The translations under genes and the position numbers were made by a program. Shown in pieces: positions 44,958-54,588 of a stretch of 64,000 nucleotides of DNA; positions within the stretch are counted from its first letter, which is position 1, and each line of letters opens with the position of its first letter. Below the pieces are notes generated by a model. It made no database searches. It was not told where the DNA came from and was given only the letters and a program-made list of their open reading frames with translations. Origin of the DNA: Amphritea atlantica (lineage in GTDB: Bacteria; Pseudomonadota; Gammaproteobacteria; Pseudomonadales; Balneatricaceae); the NCBI RefSeq assembly GCF_018860855.1, contig NZ_JAHKQE010000044.1:121235-185234 (forward strand), in the 5' to 3' direction.

Positions 44958-46123
44958 CACAACCCTCTCAATATCAGCGATATATTATTGCCACCAAAAG
45001 CAAACGAATTACTCAACATATACACAGGCATCTCAGCAAAGCCTGCCTCTGTTACAAGATTGATCGGTGGTAACTCAGGATCGTAAACACCATCCCAATG
45101 ATGCACTGGCATAAAACCTTCCTGCAGTGCCAGCCAACAGATTGCCGCTTCAAGTGCACCGGCCGCCCCCAACGTATGCCCAGTAAAAGGTTTAGTTGAA
45201 CTGCAATGAACCGCGGCCCCAAACACCGCGGCGACAGCCCGCGACTCCATCTGATCGTTCAAGGCTGTCGCCGTACCGTGCAGATTGATATAACTAATCT
45301 CTTCTGCAGTAATATCCGCATCGGCCAATGCAGCCGACATGCAGCGTACAGCACCGCCACCTAAAGGATCAGGTGCAGAAATATGATGTGCATCCGAACT
45401 TTCACCAACTCCAACTAGCTCAACCCCCTGTGCCTCTGTTGTTACCAGAAATAGGGCGGCAGCTTCACCAATATTGATGCCATTTCGGTTGGCGCTAAAC
45501 GGGGTACAGGGCTGATCACTCACCGCCTCTAGGGACGAAAAGCCCTGCACGGTCAAATGGCACAATGTATCAACACCACCAGCGATCACGGCATCACAAA
45601 GACCCGAGCGAAGTAGTCGTCGAGCAGACGCCAGTGCTTTACTACCGGATGAGCAGGCGGTCGATATACCAAAGATTGGCCCGCTCACATTCAATTGCTT
45701 TGCCACAAAAGCGGCGGTGGCCCCCATTTCCTGAAGTCCGTAATCATATTCATCTGGCACTTGGCCTGTCTGCGCCCGCAGACTAAGAAACGCTTCACTA
45801 TCGCCAATACCCGATGTCGAAGTACCTATAACGACACCCACACGGTCCGCACCATAGCACTTAACCGCGGCGTCAATATCACTGCCAATCTGACGCAGAG
45901 CAGCTAAAGCAAAACGATTATTGCGACTCTGCCATTTCGCGTCACTAAATGAAACCTCTGGTAATACCCCCTCATACAAGCCGAGCGGAAGAGGTTGGCC
46001 AGGGCTGAACCGATCAGTGAACGTTAACTCAGGCAGACCTGATGTCAGGCGCTCACAAACCTGTGCAGGTGAATCACCCAAAGCACTGAGCATCGCCATT
46101 GAATTGAGGTAACATCGTTTCAA
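44957..46123 (-). CDS. apeO: APE beta-ketoacyl-ACP synthase ApeO
   Basis: 388 residues from a TTG at 46123 preceded by AAGGA nine bases upstream; the stop of the lipoprotein gene before it overlaps by four bases (TTGA). Full triad: Cys157 in STACSSG, His282 in NLHGTAT, His316 in FTGHTLGA. It is probably the main condensing enzyme, working with the Cys-less partner ApeC encoded at the other end of the cluster. The HHIS and PDPLGGG segments resemble the APE KS group rather than housekeeping FabB/FabF. Confidence 0.87.
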   Translation of the reverse strand: MKRCYLNSMAMLSALGDSPAQVCERLTSGLPELTFTDRFSPGQPLPLGLYEGVLPEVSFSDAKWQSRNNRFALAALRQIGSDIDAAVKCYGADRVGVVIGTSTSGIGDSEAFLSLRAQTGQVPDEYDYGLQEMGATAAFVAKQLNVSGPIFGISTACSSGSKALASARRLLRSGLCDAVIAGGVDTLCHLTVQGFSSLEAVSDQPCTPFSANRNGINIGEAAALFLVTTEAQGVELVGVGESSDAHHISAPDPLGGGAVRCMSAALADADITAEEISYINLHGTATALNDQMESRAVAAVFGAAVHCSSTKPFTGHTLGAAGALEAAICWLALQEGFMPVHHWDGVYDPELPPINLVTEAGFAEMPVYMLSNSFAFGGNNISLILRGL

Positions 46124-46674
46124 AGTTGCAATTCCTTCTGTTCTAAGGTCTCAATAAAGACCCTATATCCAGCCAACCGATTATCTATACTCACCTGCTG
46201 TCCCGTATACACGACATCCAGCCAAAGCTGACCGTTGTAGGTTAATTGCCGATGATCATCCGCTAATGCGACAGTCCAGCCCTGCTCAGAGCGATAACTA
46301 CGCTGTAATGCATCATCCGGCCAAAGGGCAAACTGAATTAGCGCCAGTATATCGTTACCCGGCAACTCAATCGAGGGAGCCGCTCGCTGCACTAATTCCT
46401 GACCATCAAATTCAAGATAGAGCAGCTGCTGCCCCGTTGGCAGAAGCGCCACCAGTTGAGTCTGTGCATAGGTAAACCGACCGATTGCGATAAACTGCTG
46501 TTGCTGCCCTCTGCTGTCTAATGTCACCCGCTGCGTCAGTAATACTGAGGGCGGCCCATCGACGGGTTGAAGCAGTATCATCTCGGCTGAACGGTTGTTA
46601 GTACCGATCATACTGCACCCCGCTATCAATAAGAGGATGAGCATCGATACGAATAACGCCCTTATTTTCGACAT
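46120..46674 (-). CDS. DUF3261 lipoprotein of the APE cluster
   Basis: 184 residues. The signal peptide ends in the lipobox LIAGC (lipid on Cys20). The mature part is beta-rich, RVTLDSRGQQQQFIAIGRFTYAQTQLVALLPTGQQLLYLEF, and resembles the lipoprotein (DUF3261) that accompanies many APE clusters. The start overlaps apeN by 13 bases. With the LolA-like ApeL and the MMPL protein ApeM it probably belongs to the route that moves the polyene lipid to the outer membrane; that is inference. Confidence 0.82.
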   Translation of the reverse strand: MSKIRALFVSMLILLLIAGCSMIGTNNRSAEMILLQPVDGPPSVLLTQRVTLDSRGQQQQFIAIGRFTYAQTQLVALLPTGQQLLYLEFDGQELVQRAAPSIELPGNDILALIQFALWPDDALQRSYRSEQGWTVALADDHRQLTYNGQLWLDVVYTGQQVSIDNRLAGYRVFIETLEQKELQL

Positions 46675-47894
46675 AACTCAGCCAAGGTTGTCAGGCGACT
46701 AGGATCGCGCACATAGGGGTTTTCCTCATCCCAAGCATAACCAGCAAGGATCGAACTGATCATCGCCTTAATCTGTTCACTTTTATCCGCCGCAAAAATA
46801 ACATCCTGCAACCGACCATCGTACCAGCCTTCCACAAAGGCTCTAAAAGTATTAACCCCTTGCATCAGCGGATCAGCATATTCTGCTTGCCAATCAGGCT
46901 TCAACCCTTGCAACTGTCGATGTACCACCTCAGCGGCAAGTGATGCAGATTTCAAGGCAATAGTAACGCCCGATGAGAATACCGGATCAAGAAACTCACC
47001 AGCATTACCTAGCAAAGCAAAGTTGTCACCATAGAGACTTTCCACATTACAGGAATAGCCATCGATCATACCGACACGGGTATCAAATTTAGCATCTACC
47101 AGACAGTCATTAAGCAACCCACTTTCCGTGATAAAACGCTGAAGTATTTCACCTTCAGTCCCCTCAGCCGCGGCATAGATCTCTCTCGGTAATACCACCC
47201 CAACCGATGCCCGGCCATTACTAAAAGGAATTAACCAATACCATACGGCAGGGTGATGCGGGTGAACCGTAATCAAAATTTTATTTCGATCAAAACGGCT
47301 ATCACTGATATGGTCCTCAATATGAGTAAACAGCGAAACCCGTGAAGCAAGGCTAGAGGACTTTTCCAACTGCATTAGCCGTGGTAAGACTCGGCCAAAA
47401 CCGCTGCCGTCAAGAACAAAGCCAGCACTCACCTGAAAAATGGAGCCATCATCAGACACAACATCAATTTGCATCCCCTTTTCAATTGAACTAACGGCAA
47501 CCACTGTTTGCCCATAGCGAATCTCAACTCCCCTCGCACTGGCACAATCGGCTAACACCTTATCAAATCGCTCTCGCTGCACCTGATAGGTCGTCCCCCA
47601 ACCCGAGGTGAATTTTTCACGAAAATCAAAACAATCATATTCATCAGCACGGGAAAAAGCAGCGCCATTCTTATATTGAAAACCAGCCTCAATGACCGCC
47701 TGCAACATCCCTGCTCGCTCAAGGAAATCCATACTTTGAGGCAGCAGGCTCTCGCCGATTGAAAAACGTGGAAAATGCTCTTTTTCCAGCACCAACACAC
47801 GATAGCCATAATCAGCCAATAGTGTTGAAGCCACGGCCCCAGATGGGCCAGCACCAATAACAACGACGTCGAAACATCCCTGTGAAACAGTCAT
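46662..47894 (-). CDS. apeN: APE FAD-dependent oxidoreductase (ApeN-like)
   Basis: 410 residues. The Rossmann FAD motif GAGPSGAVAS is near residue 13, PRFSIGESLLPQSM is the tryptophan-halogenase/geranylgeranyl-reductase signature, and DGSGFGRVLPRLM and GNAGEFLDPVFSSGV are the later flavin contacts. The halogenase motif WxWxIP is not seen, so true halogenation is unlikely. Members of this group in APE clusters are thought to modify the aryl head or the polyene. Overlaps apeM by four bases. Confidence 0.85.
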   Translation of the reverse strand: MTVSQGCFDVVVIGAGPSGAVASTLLADYGYRVLVLEKEHFPRFSIGESLLPQSMDFLERAGMLQAVIEAGFQYKNGAAFSRADEYDCFDFREKFTSGWGTTYQVQRERFDKVLADCASARGVEIRYGQTVVAVSSIEKGMQIDVVSDDGSIFQVSAGFVLDGSGFGRVLPRLMQLEKSSSLASRVSLFTHIEDHISDSRFDRNKILITVHPHHPAVWYWLIPFSNGRASVGVVLPREIYAAAEGTEGEILQRFITESGLLNDCLVDAKFDTRVGMIDGYSCNVESLYGDNFALLGNAGEFLDPVFSSGVTIALKSASLAAEVVHRQLQGLKPDWQAEYADPLMQGVNTFRAFVEGWYDGRLQDVIFAADKSEQIKAMISSILAGYAWDEENPYVRDPSRLTTLAELCRK

Positions 47895-50206
47895 TCTTTA
47901 ATCTCCGGTTGTAACCTGCGCATCAGTGGTGCAATTAGCCAGACCAAACAGAGTCCGGGCAGCACAATAACGCCAAAATGATAAAGTACGGGGGTTTGGC
48001 TAAAGGTTAATAAACCGAACGCCAATAAACTTGTGATGGCCGATAGGCTAACAGCTAGCCAAGTATGCTCACTGTCTGCGGCTTCATACAGAAAAATACC
48101 CATATCAAGGCCGATACCCAACACCAACATTAAAGCAATCAAATTAAACAGATTATAACCACCATCACTCAGTATCAAAGCGGCGAAGGTGATTAAAGAA
48201 GCCATCAGTGGTGGCAGAATAATCCGCCATAAATCATAACGATATCGCACAGCTAATAGCGCGATCACCAAACCGTACGCGACCAACAACCACTGAACGA
48301 TCTGTTGTCGATAATCTGACAATAGGTCAGTGATGTTAGCAACACGATCAACCCAATAAACCCCTGATTCAGCATCAGCCAATAACGTTAGCTGTGCTTT
48401 GAGAGCCGGGTTCAACGTGCCCGTAAAACGAATAACACTCGCTGCAGCACCGGAAGAATCACTGACAAGCAGTTGACGCCAGCCTTCGCTGGTCGCTAAA
48501 TGCCGCCATACCGATGGCGTTAACGGCTGGCTCAGCCCTTGCCTTAGTGCGGCTTCGGTCGCCTCCAGCTGAGTTTCAGAAAAATGTAGCACCGTGGCAA
48601 GTTCAGGTAGATGTTGTCGATATAATTCGCGAGCTAATTGACTGTTTTCAACTTGTCGTTGGCGCGAAGGTAGCATTTGCGATAACGCCTGATAGCCGTC
48701 TAGCTCAGAAGTATTAACCATGCCATCAAGGTGAGACCGTAACCGCTCTTCAGTTTGCAATACCGCTTCCACGCTGTTTGCTGTAATCAACAAAAACGTA
48801 GCACTACTACTGTTACCGAGTAACTGCTGCACCCGACGATCTTCATTTAAGAGTTCAGCCGAAGAGGTTTGCAGCAGTCTAACATCATCCTGAGGCTGTC
48901 CATGTCCGATGATAATTAAGCTAATTAGCCCGACAATGACAAAGCCGGCCACCAGTAAAGGCTGAGACTCTAAATGGGGATATCGTTTTCGCCATCGATT
49001 TAACAGTGCAGCACAGGGCAACGTTTGATGGGATGCGCCACGGTTAATCAACGGCAACCACAGCAACACCGTCAACCAAGCAGCGATTAACCCCGTCACT
49101 GAAAACACCGCCATCTGACGTAAACCGGGGAAAGGCGCTAAGGCCAGACCAGCATAAGCAATCACACTGGATGCCAAGCCCAAAAATAATCCAGCAAATA
49201 GCTTTTTCACCACCTTATCAGCAGGCTGCACCTGCCTTTCGCACATAAAATGCAGCGCATAATCGACAGACACCCCCACCAGCCCTGCACCAAAGGCCAG
49301 TGTTATTAGGTGGATATTCGCAAAACTTAATAACGTCACAGCGCTGGCCATCAGACAGCCGATTAAGACCGGCAGTAAAACCGCCCCTAAGGCGCTAAAA
49401 CGTCTAAAAACCAACAATATCAATAAGGTAATACCGAGGATAGATCCCAGTCCAATCGTCGATATTTCACTTTTGGCCTGCTGAGCACCGGCAGCCGCAT
49501 GCCAGATTAGACCAGAACGGAAAAGCTGAGCGCCAAGCGATGTTAATGCTTGATCAAGCGGATCTACCACTGCTAATACACGCTGCTGTATAGGCAGAGA
49601 GAAGGGATCGGGATGTAGATCAAGACGAATCAGATACGCTGGTTTGTCACTGGCGGTTAACCGAAACAATCCCTGTTCTAAGGTTATCTGTAAACTCGAT
49701 TGACGGCTCATTTGTAGATCGGCATAGAGCGCAAAAGGATCACCAATAGGATCCAGAGCTCGGCCCGATAAAGGGCTGAACAGTTGCTGCAAGGCGGCTT
49801 GATATTGCTGCTGCCCCTGCCCCACCAACAGTCTATTACGGACAGCTTCACTTAATACAGTAAAGCGAAAAGGATAGAGTTCATTGCTGACCATCGCTGA
49901 ATCATTCAAGCGCCAATCAATACTGGCGATATCCGACAGACCCTCCAATCGCTCTGCTGCTATGGCTACAGCTTGACGGGCGGTGTCCCGATCATCAGCC
50001 GAAACGACCAATAAAACCTGTCCCGAAAACTCAGCGCTCAGTTGGTCGACTGCCTGACGAATCTCCGGCCGCTGTTCGGTAGCAGGTAACAATGCCATTA
50101 GGCTGGTATCAAAGGCGGGCCCTTGCCTTACCGCTGCCAATGTAACCCCTAGCACAACGATGAGCCATAGCAGTGCCATTAACCGTTGCTGCCCCCATCT
50201 AATCAT
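47891..50206 (-). CDS. apeM: APE MMPL/RND-type lipid exporter ApeM
   Basis: 771 residues, about twelve membrane segments in two six-helix bundles with two periplasmic loops. LIVVLGVTLAAVRQGPAFDTSLMALLP at the start and FGAGLVGVSVDYALHFMCER near the end of the first bundle, with LVLGIGLDMGIFLYEAA in the second, are the MMPL transport motifs. It probably lifts the aryl polyene lipid from the inner membrane for passage to the outer membrane with ApeL. Overlaps apeL by four bases. Confidence 0.9.
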   Translation of the reverse strand: MIRWGQQRLMALLWLIVVLGVTLAAVRQGPAFDTSLMALLPATEQRPEIRQAVDQLSAEFSGQVLLVVSADDRDTARQAVAIAAERLEGLSDIASIDWRLNDSAMVSNELYPFRFTVLSEAVRNRLLVGQGQQQYQAALQQLFSPLSGRALDPIGDPFALYADLQMSRQSSLQITLEQGLFRLTASDKPAYLIRLDLHPDPFSLPIQQRVLAVVDPLDQALTSLGAQLFRSGLIWHAAAGAQQAKSEISTIGLGSILGITLLILLVFRRFSALGAVLLPVLIGCLMASAVTLLSFANIHLITLAFGAGLVGVSVDYALHFMCERQVQPADKVVKKLFAGLFLGLASSVIAYAGLALAPFPGLRQMAVFSVTGLIAAWLTVLLWLPLINRGASHQTLPCAALLNRWRKRYPHLESQPLLVAGFVIVGLISLIIIGHGQPQDDVRLLQTSSAELLNEDRRVQQLLGNSSSATFLLITANSVEAVLQTEERLRSHLDGMVNTSELDGYQALSQMLPSRQRQVENSQLARELYRQHLPELATVLHFSETQLEATEAALRQGLSQPLTPSVWRHLATSEGWRQLLVSDSSGAAASVIRFTGTLNPALKAQLTLLADAESGVYWVDRVANITDLLSDYRQQIVQWLLVAYGLVIALLAVRYRYDLWRIILPPLMASLITFAALILSDGGYNLFNLIALMLVLGIGLDMGIFLYEAADSEHTWLAVSLSAITSLLAFGLLTFSQTPVLYHFGVIVLPGLCLVWLIAPLMRRLQPEIKE

Positions 50207-50763
50207 GGCTGTAAGTCGAGAAATTTAATCTGCGTTTGATCCCCTGTCGCTTCGAAAAGCAACACCTCTCTCAGCAACTCATCACCCCGCAACTCAACCT
50301 TAGCGACGACCTGCTCGACACTGCTATCAATGGGTATTAACGTCACTGTCCAATATTGTTTAGAGCCCTCAACATTCATTTCAAAGTATTCGGCGAGGGT
50401 CTGCCACTGAGCGGTCATTACACCAAAAAAGATATCACTGAAAACAGCCACCACTGGATTCTGTTGGCTATCAAGCTTGGATAACACCGTAGTACCTTGC
50501 TGATTAGAAATAGTCTGAGGGGTCAAGGTAAGTAAATTATCGATGGGCTCGAGTGTATGCCAGCGGATCGAGCTATCCCGTTGATAGTCAAAATGGCCGG
50601 ACGATTCAAACCGAGCATCCAAGGCTTTAACCAACTTAACTTGGGTAAACCGTCCTTGTAATGTTTGCGGGGCACTCGTGAGGGATTCCAATAACGTAAA
50701 ATCCGCAGCTTGTCCAATCATTGACCAGCCCAATAATAACCCTAACACCCAGCCTCGTATCAC
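50203..50763 (-). CDS. apeL: APE LolA-like periplasmic carrier ApeL
   Basis: 186 residues from a GTG at 50763 that overlaps the apeK stop by four bases. A signal peptide (about 1-19, ending GQA-A) precedes a LolA-type half-barrel: LQGRFTQVKLVKALDARFESSGHFDY, RDSSIRWHTLEP and VVAVFSDIFFGVM. LolA carries lipoproteins through the periplasm; this version is thought to carry the polyene lipid. It lacks the R43-type contact region only as far as I can judge by eye. Confidence 0.86.
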   Translation of the reverse strand: MIRGWVLGLLLGWSMIGQAADFTLLESLTSAPQTLQGRFTQVKLVKALDARFESSGHFDYQRDSSIRWHTLEPIDNLLTLTPQTISNQQGTTVLSKLDSQQNPVVAVFSDIFFGVMTAQWQTLAEYFEMNVEGSKQYWTVTLIPIDSSVEQVVAKVELRGDELLREVLLFEATGDQTQIKFLDLQP

Positions 50764-51167
50764 GATGTCACCCCCAACTTTTGCAACACAATGTCTGGCG
50801 AGACATAAAGCATTTCACCACTATTCATATCCACCGCAACTTGAACGGTATAGGCTTTCGTCAGCCTTTTTCCGGTTTCGGCATCACTGATCAGGTAGTT
50901 CACTTTCAATCGATGTTCCCACTCGACCAACGTTGCCTTTACCTTAACTTTCTGTTGAAAACGTAATGGCTGAGCATAACGAATACGCATATCGATCACA
51001 GGCCATGCATAACCTGATGCTTCCATCTGCGGAACGTTATAGTCAAACTGCTCGAACAACTCACAACGGGCGATTTCCAAATATTTAGCGTAGTGCCCGT
51101 GCCAAGCAACCCGCATCACATCAACATCATGAAACGGGATCTCAATGCTAACCTCTGTTTCAATCAT
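50760..51167 (-). CDS. apeK: APE thioesterase ApeK
   Basis: 135 residues from the ATG at 51167, preceded by AGGA six bases before it; an earlier ATG at 51203, overlapping the acyltransferase stop, is possible but adds twelve residues not typical of the family. A hotdog-fold 4-hydroxybenzoyl-CoA thioesterase-like protein: FHDVDVMRVAWHGHYAKYLEIAR holds the catalytic Asp, and YAQPLRFQQKVKVKATL follows. It may release stalled or finished chains from the carrier protein. Confidence 0.87.
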   Translation of the reverse strand: MIETEVSIEIPFHDVDVMRVAWHGHYAKYLEIARCELFEQFDYNVPQMEASGYAWPVIDMRIRYAQPLRFQQKVKVKATLVEWEHRLKVNYLISDAETGKRLTKAYTVQVAVDMNSGEMLYVSPDIVLQKLGVTS

Positions 51168-51202
51168 ACGATTTCCTAAACGACTCTCGTTGCATAAAAC
51201 CA

Positions 51203-52150
51203 TTAATCCTGGGATTCATTAGCGGGCGACACTACTTGCCAAAAAGGAAAGAAATTAAACCACTGCAGGGGCGCTAGCTGGCAATAATGTTCCAGCCGTT
51301 TGGCATATGTCTGTACTGAACTCTGAACTTGTTCACTGCGATTACGCCGATTGAAGCGTATTTGCGCCGCAAAGGGTTCCAAGTAAAGATGATATTGTTG
51401 CTCATGCTTCAAGCAAAACAACAAATAAACGGGGCAACCCAGTAATCCAGCAAGAATAAAAGCCCCTTGTGGAAAGTTTGCTTTGGCCCCTAAAAAATCG
51501 ACCATCGAAGTACGGTCCGCGCCACTCACCGGTGTACGATCTGCGGCAATAACCACATACTCGCCAGCTGCAACGCGCTCGGATAAAAGCATCGCCGTGG
51601 CTGGCGTCATATCGGTCACTTGCATCAAATTAATACAAGCATTGCTATTGGTTTGCTGCATCAAAGTATTAAACTTTTCCGCATGGCGAGTATGCACCAG
51701 CATAGTGATTTTGATATTAGGAAGTTGGTGAGCCAACGCACTACATACTTCGGTATTTCCCAGATGAGACACCAAAATCACACCACCACGGGTACTTCGG
51801 TCAACCTCTTCAAAAGCGTCAGGTGTTGCAAACACAACGTCTTCACGATGAATGCGCCCCATCCAAACCAATAGTTTATCCAGTAATATTTCACCAAAGC
51901 ACCAAAAGTGCCGAACAGTGCTCAAACCCGCCTGGTGACTCTGGGGGAAAGTCTTTGATAACCGAGCTAAATATTCAGCCGACGCCTGCCTTGCTTGACG
52001 CCGAGTAAGATAAAAATAACTTATCACCGGCAGCAAAATCAGCCTAAATCCCCAGCGCCCAAATAACCGATAAACCAGCAGCAAAAATCGCATTCCAAAC
52101 AAGGAACCTGCCTCTGCGACGCCTGACCAATGTTTTTTCGCATCAGTCAT
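51203..52150 (-). CDS. LpxL-like acyltransferase of the APE cluster
   Basis: 315 residues. A membrane-proximal N-terminus (about 15-50) precedes the lysophospholipid acyltransferase fold of the LpxL/HtrB type, with the H-x4-E motif in VSHLGNTEV and a GxxR-like block near ADRTPVSG. It probably transfers the aryl polyene chain, or an ordinary acyl chain, onto the glycosylated lipid anchor. In some APE clusters this domain is fused to the glycosyltransferase; here they are separate genes overlapping by eight bases. Confidence 0.86.
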   Translation of the reverse strand: MTDAKKHWSGVAEAGSLFGMRFLLLVYRLFGRWGFRLILLPVISYFYLTRRQARQASAEYLARLSKTFPQSHQAGLSTVRHFWCFGEILLDKLLVWMGRIHREDVVFATPDAFEEVDRSTRGGVILVSHLGNTEVCSALAHQLPNIKITMLVHTRHAEKFNTLMQQTNSNACINLMQVTDMTPATAMLLSERVAAGEYVVIAADRTPVSGADRTSMVDFLGAKANFPQGAFILAGLLGCPVYLLFCLKHEQQYHLYLEPFAAQIRFNRRNRSEQVQSSVQTYAKRLEHYCQLAPLQWFNFFPFWQVVSPANESQD

Positions 52151-52910
52151 TTAACTTATTCCGTAGTAGTCGTGGGAGGCGCAGTAACATGCCAAAAAAT
52201 AATCCTGCATGCATCCGCGAAATAAGTATATTGTCTTTTACCGCATTAAAATGGGAGACACCATCAATCGGATAATGCACTTTTGTCGGCAGGTTTTCGA
52301 CCGCCAGCCCCTGCCACACCCATCTCACAACAACTTCAGTATCGAACTCCATGCGGTCACCACAACCATCTTCTCGCAATAACGACACTACTGGCGCTAA
52401 CGGATAAACTCGAAAACCACACATCGTATCTTTCACGGAAAATGACAAGGTATTAATCCACACCCAAACATGGGTTAGGTAGCGAGCTAAATAACGGTGC
52501 GTTGGTACTGACTCATCATATCGGGGATAACCGATAACCAACGCCTCAGGTGAGGCCTGAGCGGTATCCATAAACAGTGGCATATCCTCTAGATCATGCT
52601 GCCCATCGGCATCGACCTGCACCGCATGGCTATAACCAGCTTCAAGAGCCTGCTGAAGCCCAACCTTCACTGCAGCTCCTTTGCCACTGTTGCGGGGTAG
52701 CCGTATCAAACTGACCCGCTCAGCATACTGATCACATAGTTTCACCAGCACATCACGACAGATAGCCGAACTACCATCATCCACCAGCATAACGGGATAG
52801 CCGAAACGTAAAACATCCACCAACGTAACGCCAATAGCGTCTTCATGGTTATACACCGGAATAACCACTACCGGCTTGAAATCATCTTCAACTAAAACAG
52901 ATCCGGCCAC
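52143..52910 (-). CDS. Family 2 glycosyltransferase of the APE cluster
   Basis: 255 residues from a GTG at 52910. This start has AAAGGAG nine bases upstream and overlaps the upstream gene by only 23 bases, whereas the longer frame to 52976 lacks such a site. GT-A fold: VVVIPVYNHEDAI start, LVDDGSSAICRD, NSGKGAAVKVGLQQA and the metal-binding QVDADGQHD. MCGFRVYP is the later signature. It probably adds the sugar to the lipid anchor of the aryl polyene. In some clusters it is fused with the acyltransferase. Confidence 0.88.
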   Translation of the reverse strand: MAGSVLVEDDFKPVVVIPVYNHEDAIGVTLVDVLRFGYPVMLVDDGSSAICRDVLVKLCDQYAERVSLIRLPRNSGKGAAVKVGLQQALEAGYSHAVQVDADGQHDLEDMPLFMDTAQASPEALVIGYPRYDESVPTHRYLARYLTHVWVWINTLSFSVKDTMCGFRVYPLAPVVSLLREDGCGDRMEFDTEVVVRWVWQGLAVENLPTKVHYPIDGVSHFNAVKDNILISRMHAGLFFGMLLRLPRLLRNKLND

Positions 52911-54588
52911 TGGAGTGGACTCCTTTGTCGGAATAGAAACGAAAATTGAGTTTCCCTTTTTCAGGTTGATATTCAAGCGTCAGATTAATAGTCGATTCAG
53001 GAAATATAACCTGCTGAAACTTAACAACCTCTAACCGATCAAATCGCCCTACCAGCGACAGCAACTGACGACCATAATGCTCCGCCCAATGCACCTGCAC
53101 GATACCAGGCAAGATAGGATTCCCGGCAAAATGCCCATCAAAATAAATAAGGTTGGCGGGTATTTGGCAAACCAGTTCGGCACAATTTCCTGTCATCACC
53201 TGACTCGTCAAATCGGGCCATTTAACCTCTTGCGATATAAACATGGCTTGTAGATTATCCATGGGTAACTTCCCTTGCGCGTTATAGGGCATCTGTTGGA
53301 CAAAACGCCAACGTCGGGGCAACAATACAGGTTCGAAAAAGTTTTGTAGATGCTGTTTGAGTTGCTGCTGCAGTTTTCGCTTGCCTGACAAGCTTAATAG
53401 CTGCTCGCCCGCTTCAGTCAGTTCTATCACTAAAGCAACCTCAACTCGCTTACGGTTAAGTGTCAAAGCTTTAGCCTGCTCAACCAGATTGGACTGCTGA
53501 ACAATCCGTTCCACTTCGGTCAGAGAAACACGCTTGCCTTCTACTTTAACAATCCGATCAACTCGTCCGCGTAAGTGAAACAGCCCTTCAGCAATAAATT
53601 CTACTTGATCCGACATTTCAAACGCATTGCCAGCCAACTGATCAGCAGTCACCAGCAATAGCGCGTTATCCGTCTGTGATAGCTGTACGCCAGGTAATGC
53701 TTGCCAAGGCTCATCCCCGCTATTGGACTGCTGCCGCCACGCAATGGCTCCGGTTTCAGAACTACCATAAATCTCACGCACCGGCGCTTGTAGTAACTGA
53801 GCAACCTGCACACTATCTTTTTGTTTCAAAGGCGCTGCAGATGAAAGCACCGAGCAGCAACGATCAGCCACCTCAGCCCATGCGACAGCAGTATTAAAGC
53901 GCCCTAGGTGTGATGGGGTCGATACCAACGCAAACGAGGGATAACGTAACCCGCGGCTAAACAGGTCTTCGGTGTATTGCCACTGCTCCGTTTCAAAACG
54001 TTGCCCTCTAGCAAGTGGCCATAATAAACGAAAAATCAAACCATAAAAATGCTGATGCGTCGCGGTTGAAATCACCACAGCCTCATGATCAGTTGGCCAT
54101 AGGGCTTCCAACGCCATCAACTCACTGTCGAGCTGAGCTACGGTTTTCTGTATTGCTTTAGGTTCACCGGTCGAACCTGATGTATAAATTTCAAGCGCGG
54201 GGAAATCTTTAGAAAGAGTTTGCCAAGCAATCCTTGCCCCATCATTATCAGCCGCTGATCCCTGTTTACTGTGAACAACATCATCCAGAAAATCAGCGAC
54301 AAATCCCTGCACTTGAAGCCGCAACCGCTCTCGGGTCGCAGGCCGATCATCACCGGGTACACAGGCGGTACAACCGAGCTGCCAAAGCGCTAGTAACATC
54401 GCTAGGAATTCCGCTGAATCCTGATGATAGAGCGCCCAACGCTGACCTCTTTTAGCCGGCAGCACATTGATCCAATGGAGAATTCGGCTTTCCAAATCAG
54501 ATTTACTGACCGAGCTATTCGCCGTATAGGCAATAGTGCCGGCTGGAGCTGTGTTTAACCAATCCGCCAGTGATAATAATCTGCTCAT
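52888..54588 (-). CDS. apeH: Fused APE acyl-ACP synthetase and dehydratase (ApeH-ApeI)
   Basis: 566 residues from the ATG at 54588, which shares a base with the apeG stop. Residues 1-455 are an AMP-forming adenylation enzyme: TSGSTGEPKAIQKT (ATP loop), EIYGSSETGAI, GRVDRIVKVEGKRVSLTEVE and the catalytic Lys in AQGKLP. It probably loads the aryl starter onto the carrier protein. From about residue 460 a hotdog dehydratase domain follows with YFDGHFAGNPILPGIVQVHWAEHYG, the FabZ-like HF-x-G-NP-x-x-PG motif. E. coli encodes these two parts as separate apeH and apeI genes. Confidence 0.88.
   Translation of the reverse strand: MSRLLSLADWLNTAPAGTIAYTANSSVSKSDLESRILHWINVLPAKRGQRWALYHQDSAEFLAMLLALWQLGCTACVPGDDRPATRERLRLQVQGFVADFLDDVVHSKQGSAADNDGARIAWQTLSKDFPALEIYTSGSTGEPKAIQKTVAQLDSELMALEALWPTDHEAVVISTATHQHFYGLIFRLLWPLARGQRFETEQWQYTEDLFSRGLRYPSFALVSTPSHLGRFNTAVAWAEVADRCCSVLSSAAPLKQKDSVQVAQLLQAPVREIYGSSETGAIAWRQQSNSGDEPWQALPGVQLSQTDNALLLVTADQLAGNAFEMSDQVEFIAEGLFHLRGRVDRIVKVEGKRVSLTEVERIVQQSNLVEQAKALTLNRKRVEVALVIELTEAGEQLLSLSGKRKLQQQLKQHLQNFFEPVLLPRRWRFVQQMPYNAQGKLPMDNLQAMFISQEVKWPDLTSQVMTGNCAELVCQIPANLIYFDGHFAGNPILPGIVQVHWAEHYGRQLLSLVGRFDRLEVVKFQQVIFPESTINLTLEYQPEKGKLNFRFYSDKGVHSSGRICFS

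Noticed and set aside
46662..47894. Tryptophan halogenase activity for the ApeN-like enzyme
   Set aside because: The family fold is shared, but the WxWxIP motif diagnostic for flavin halogenases is not present.
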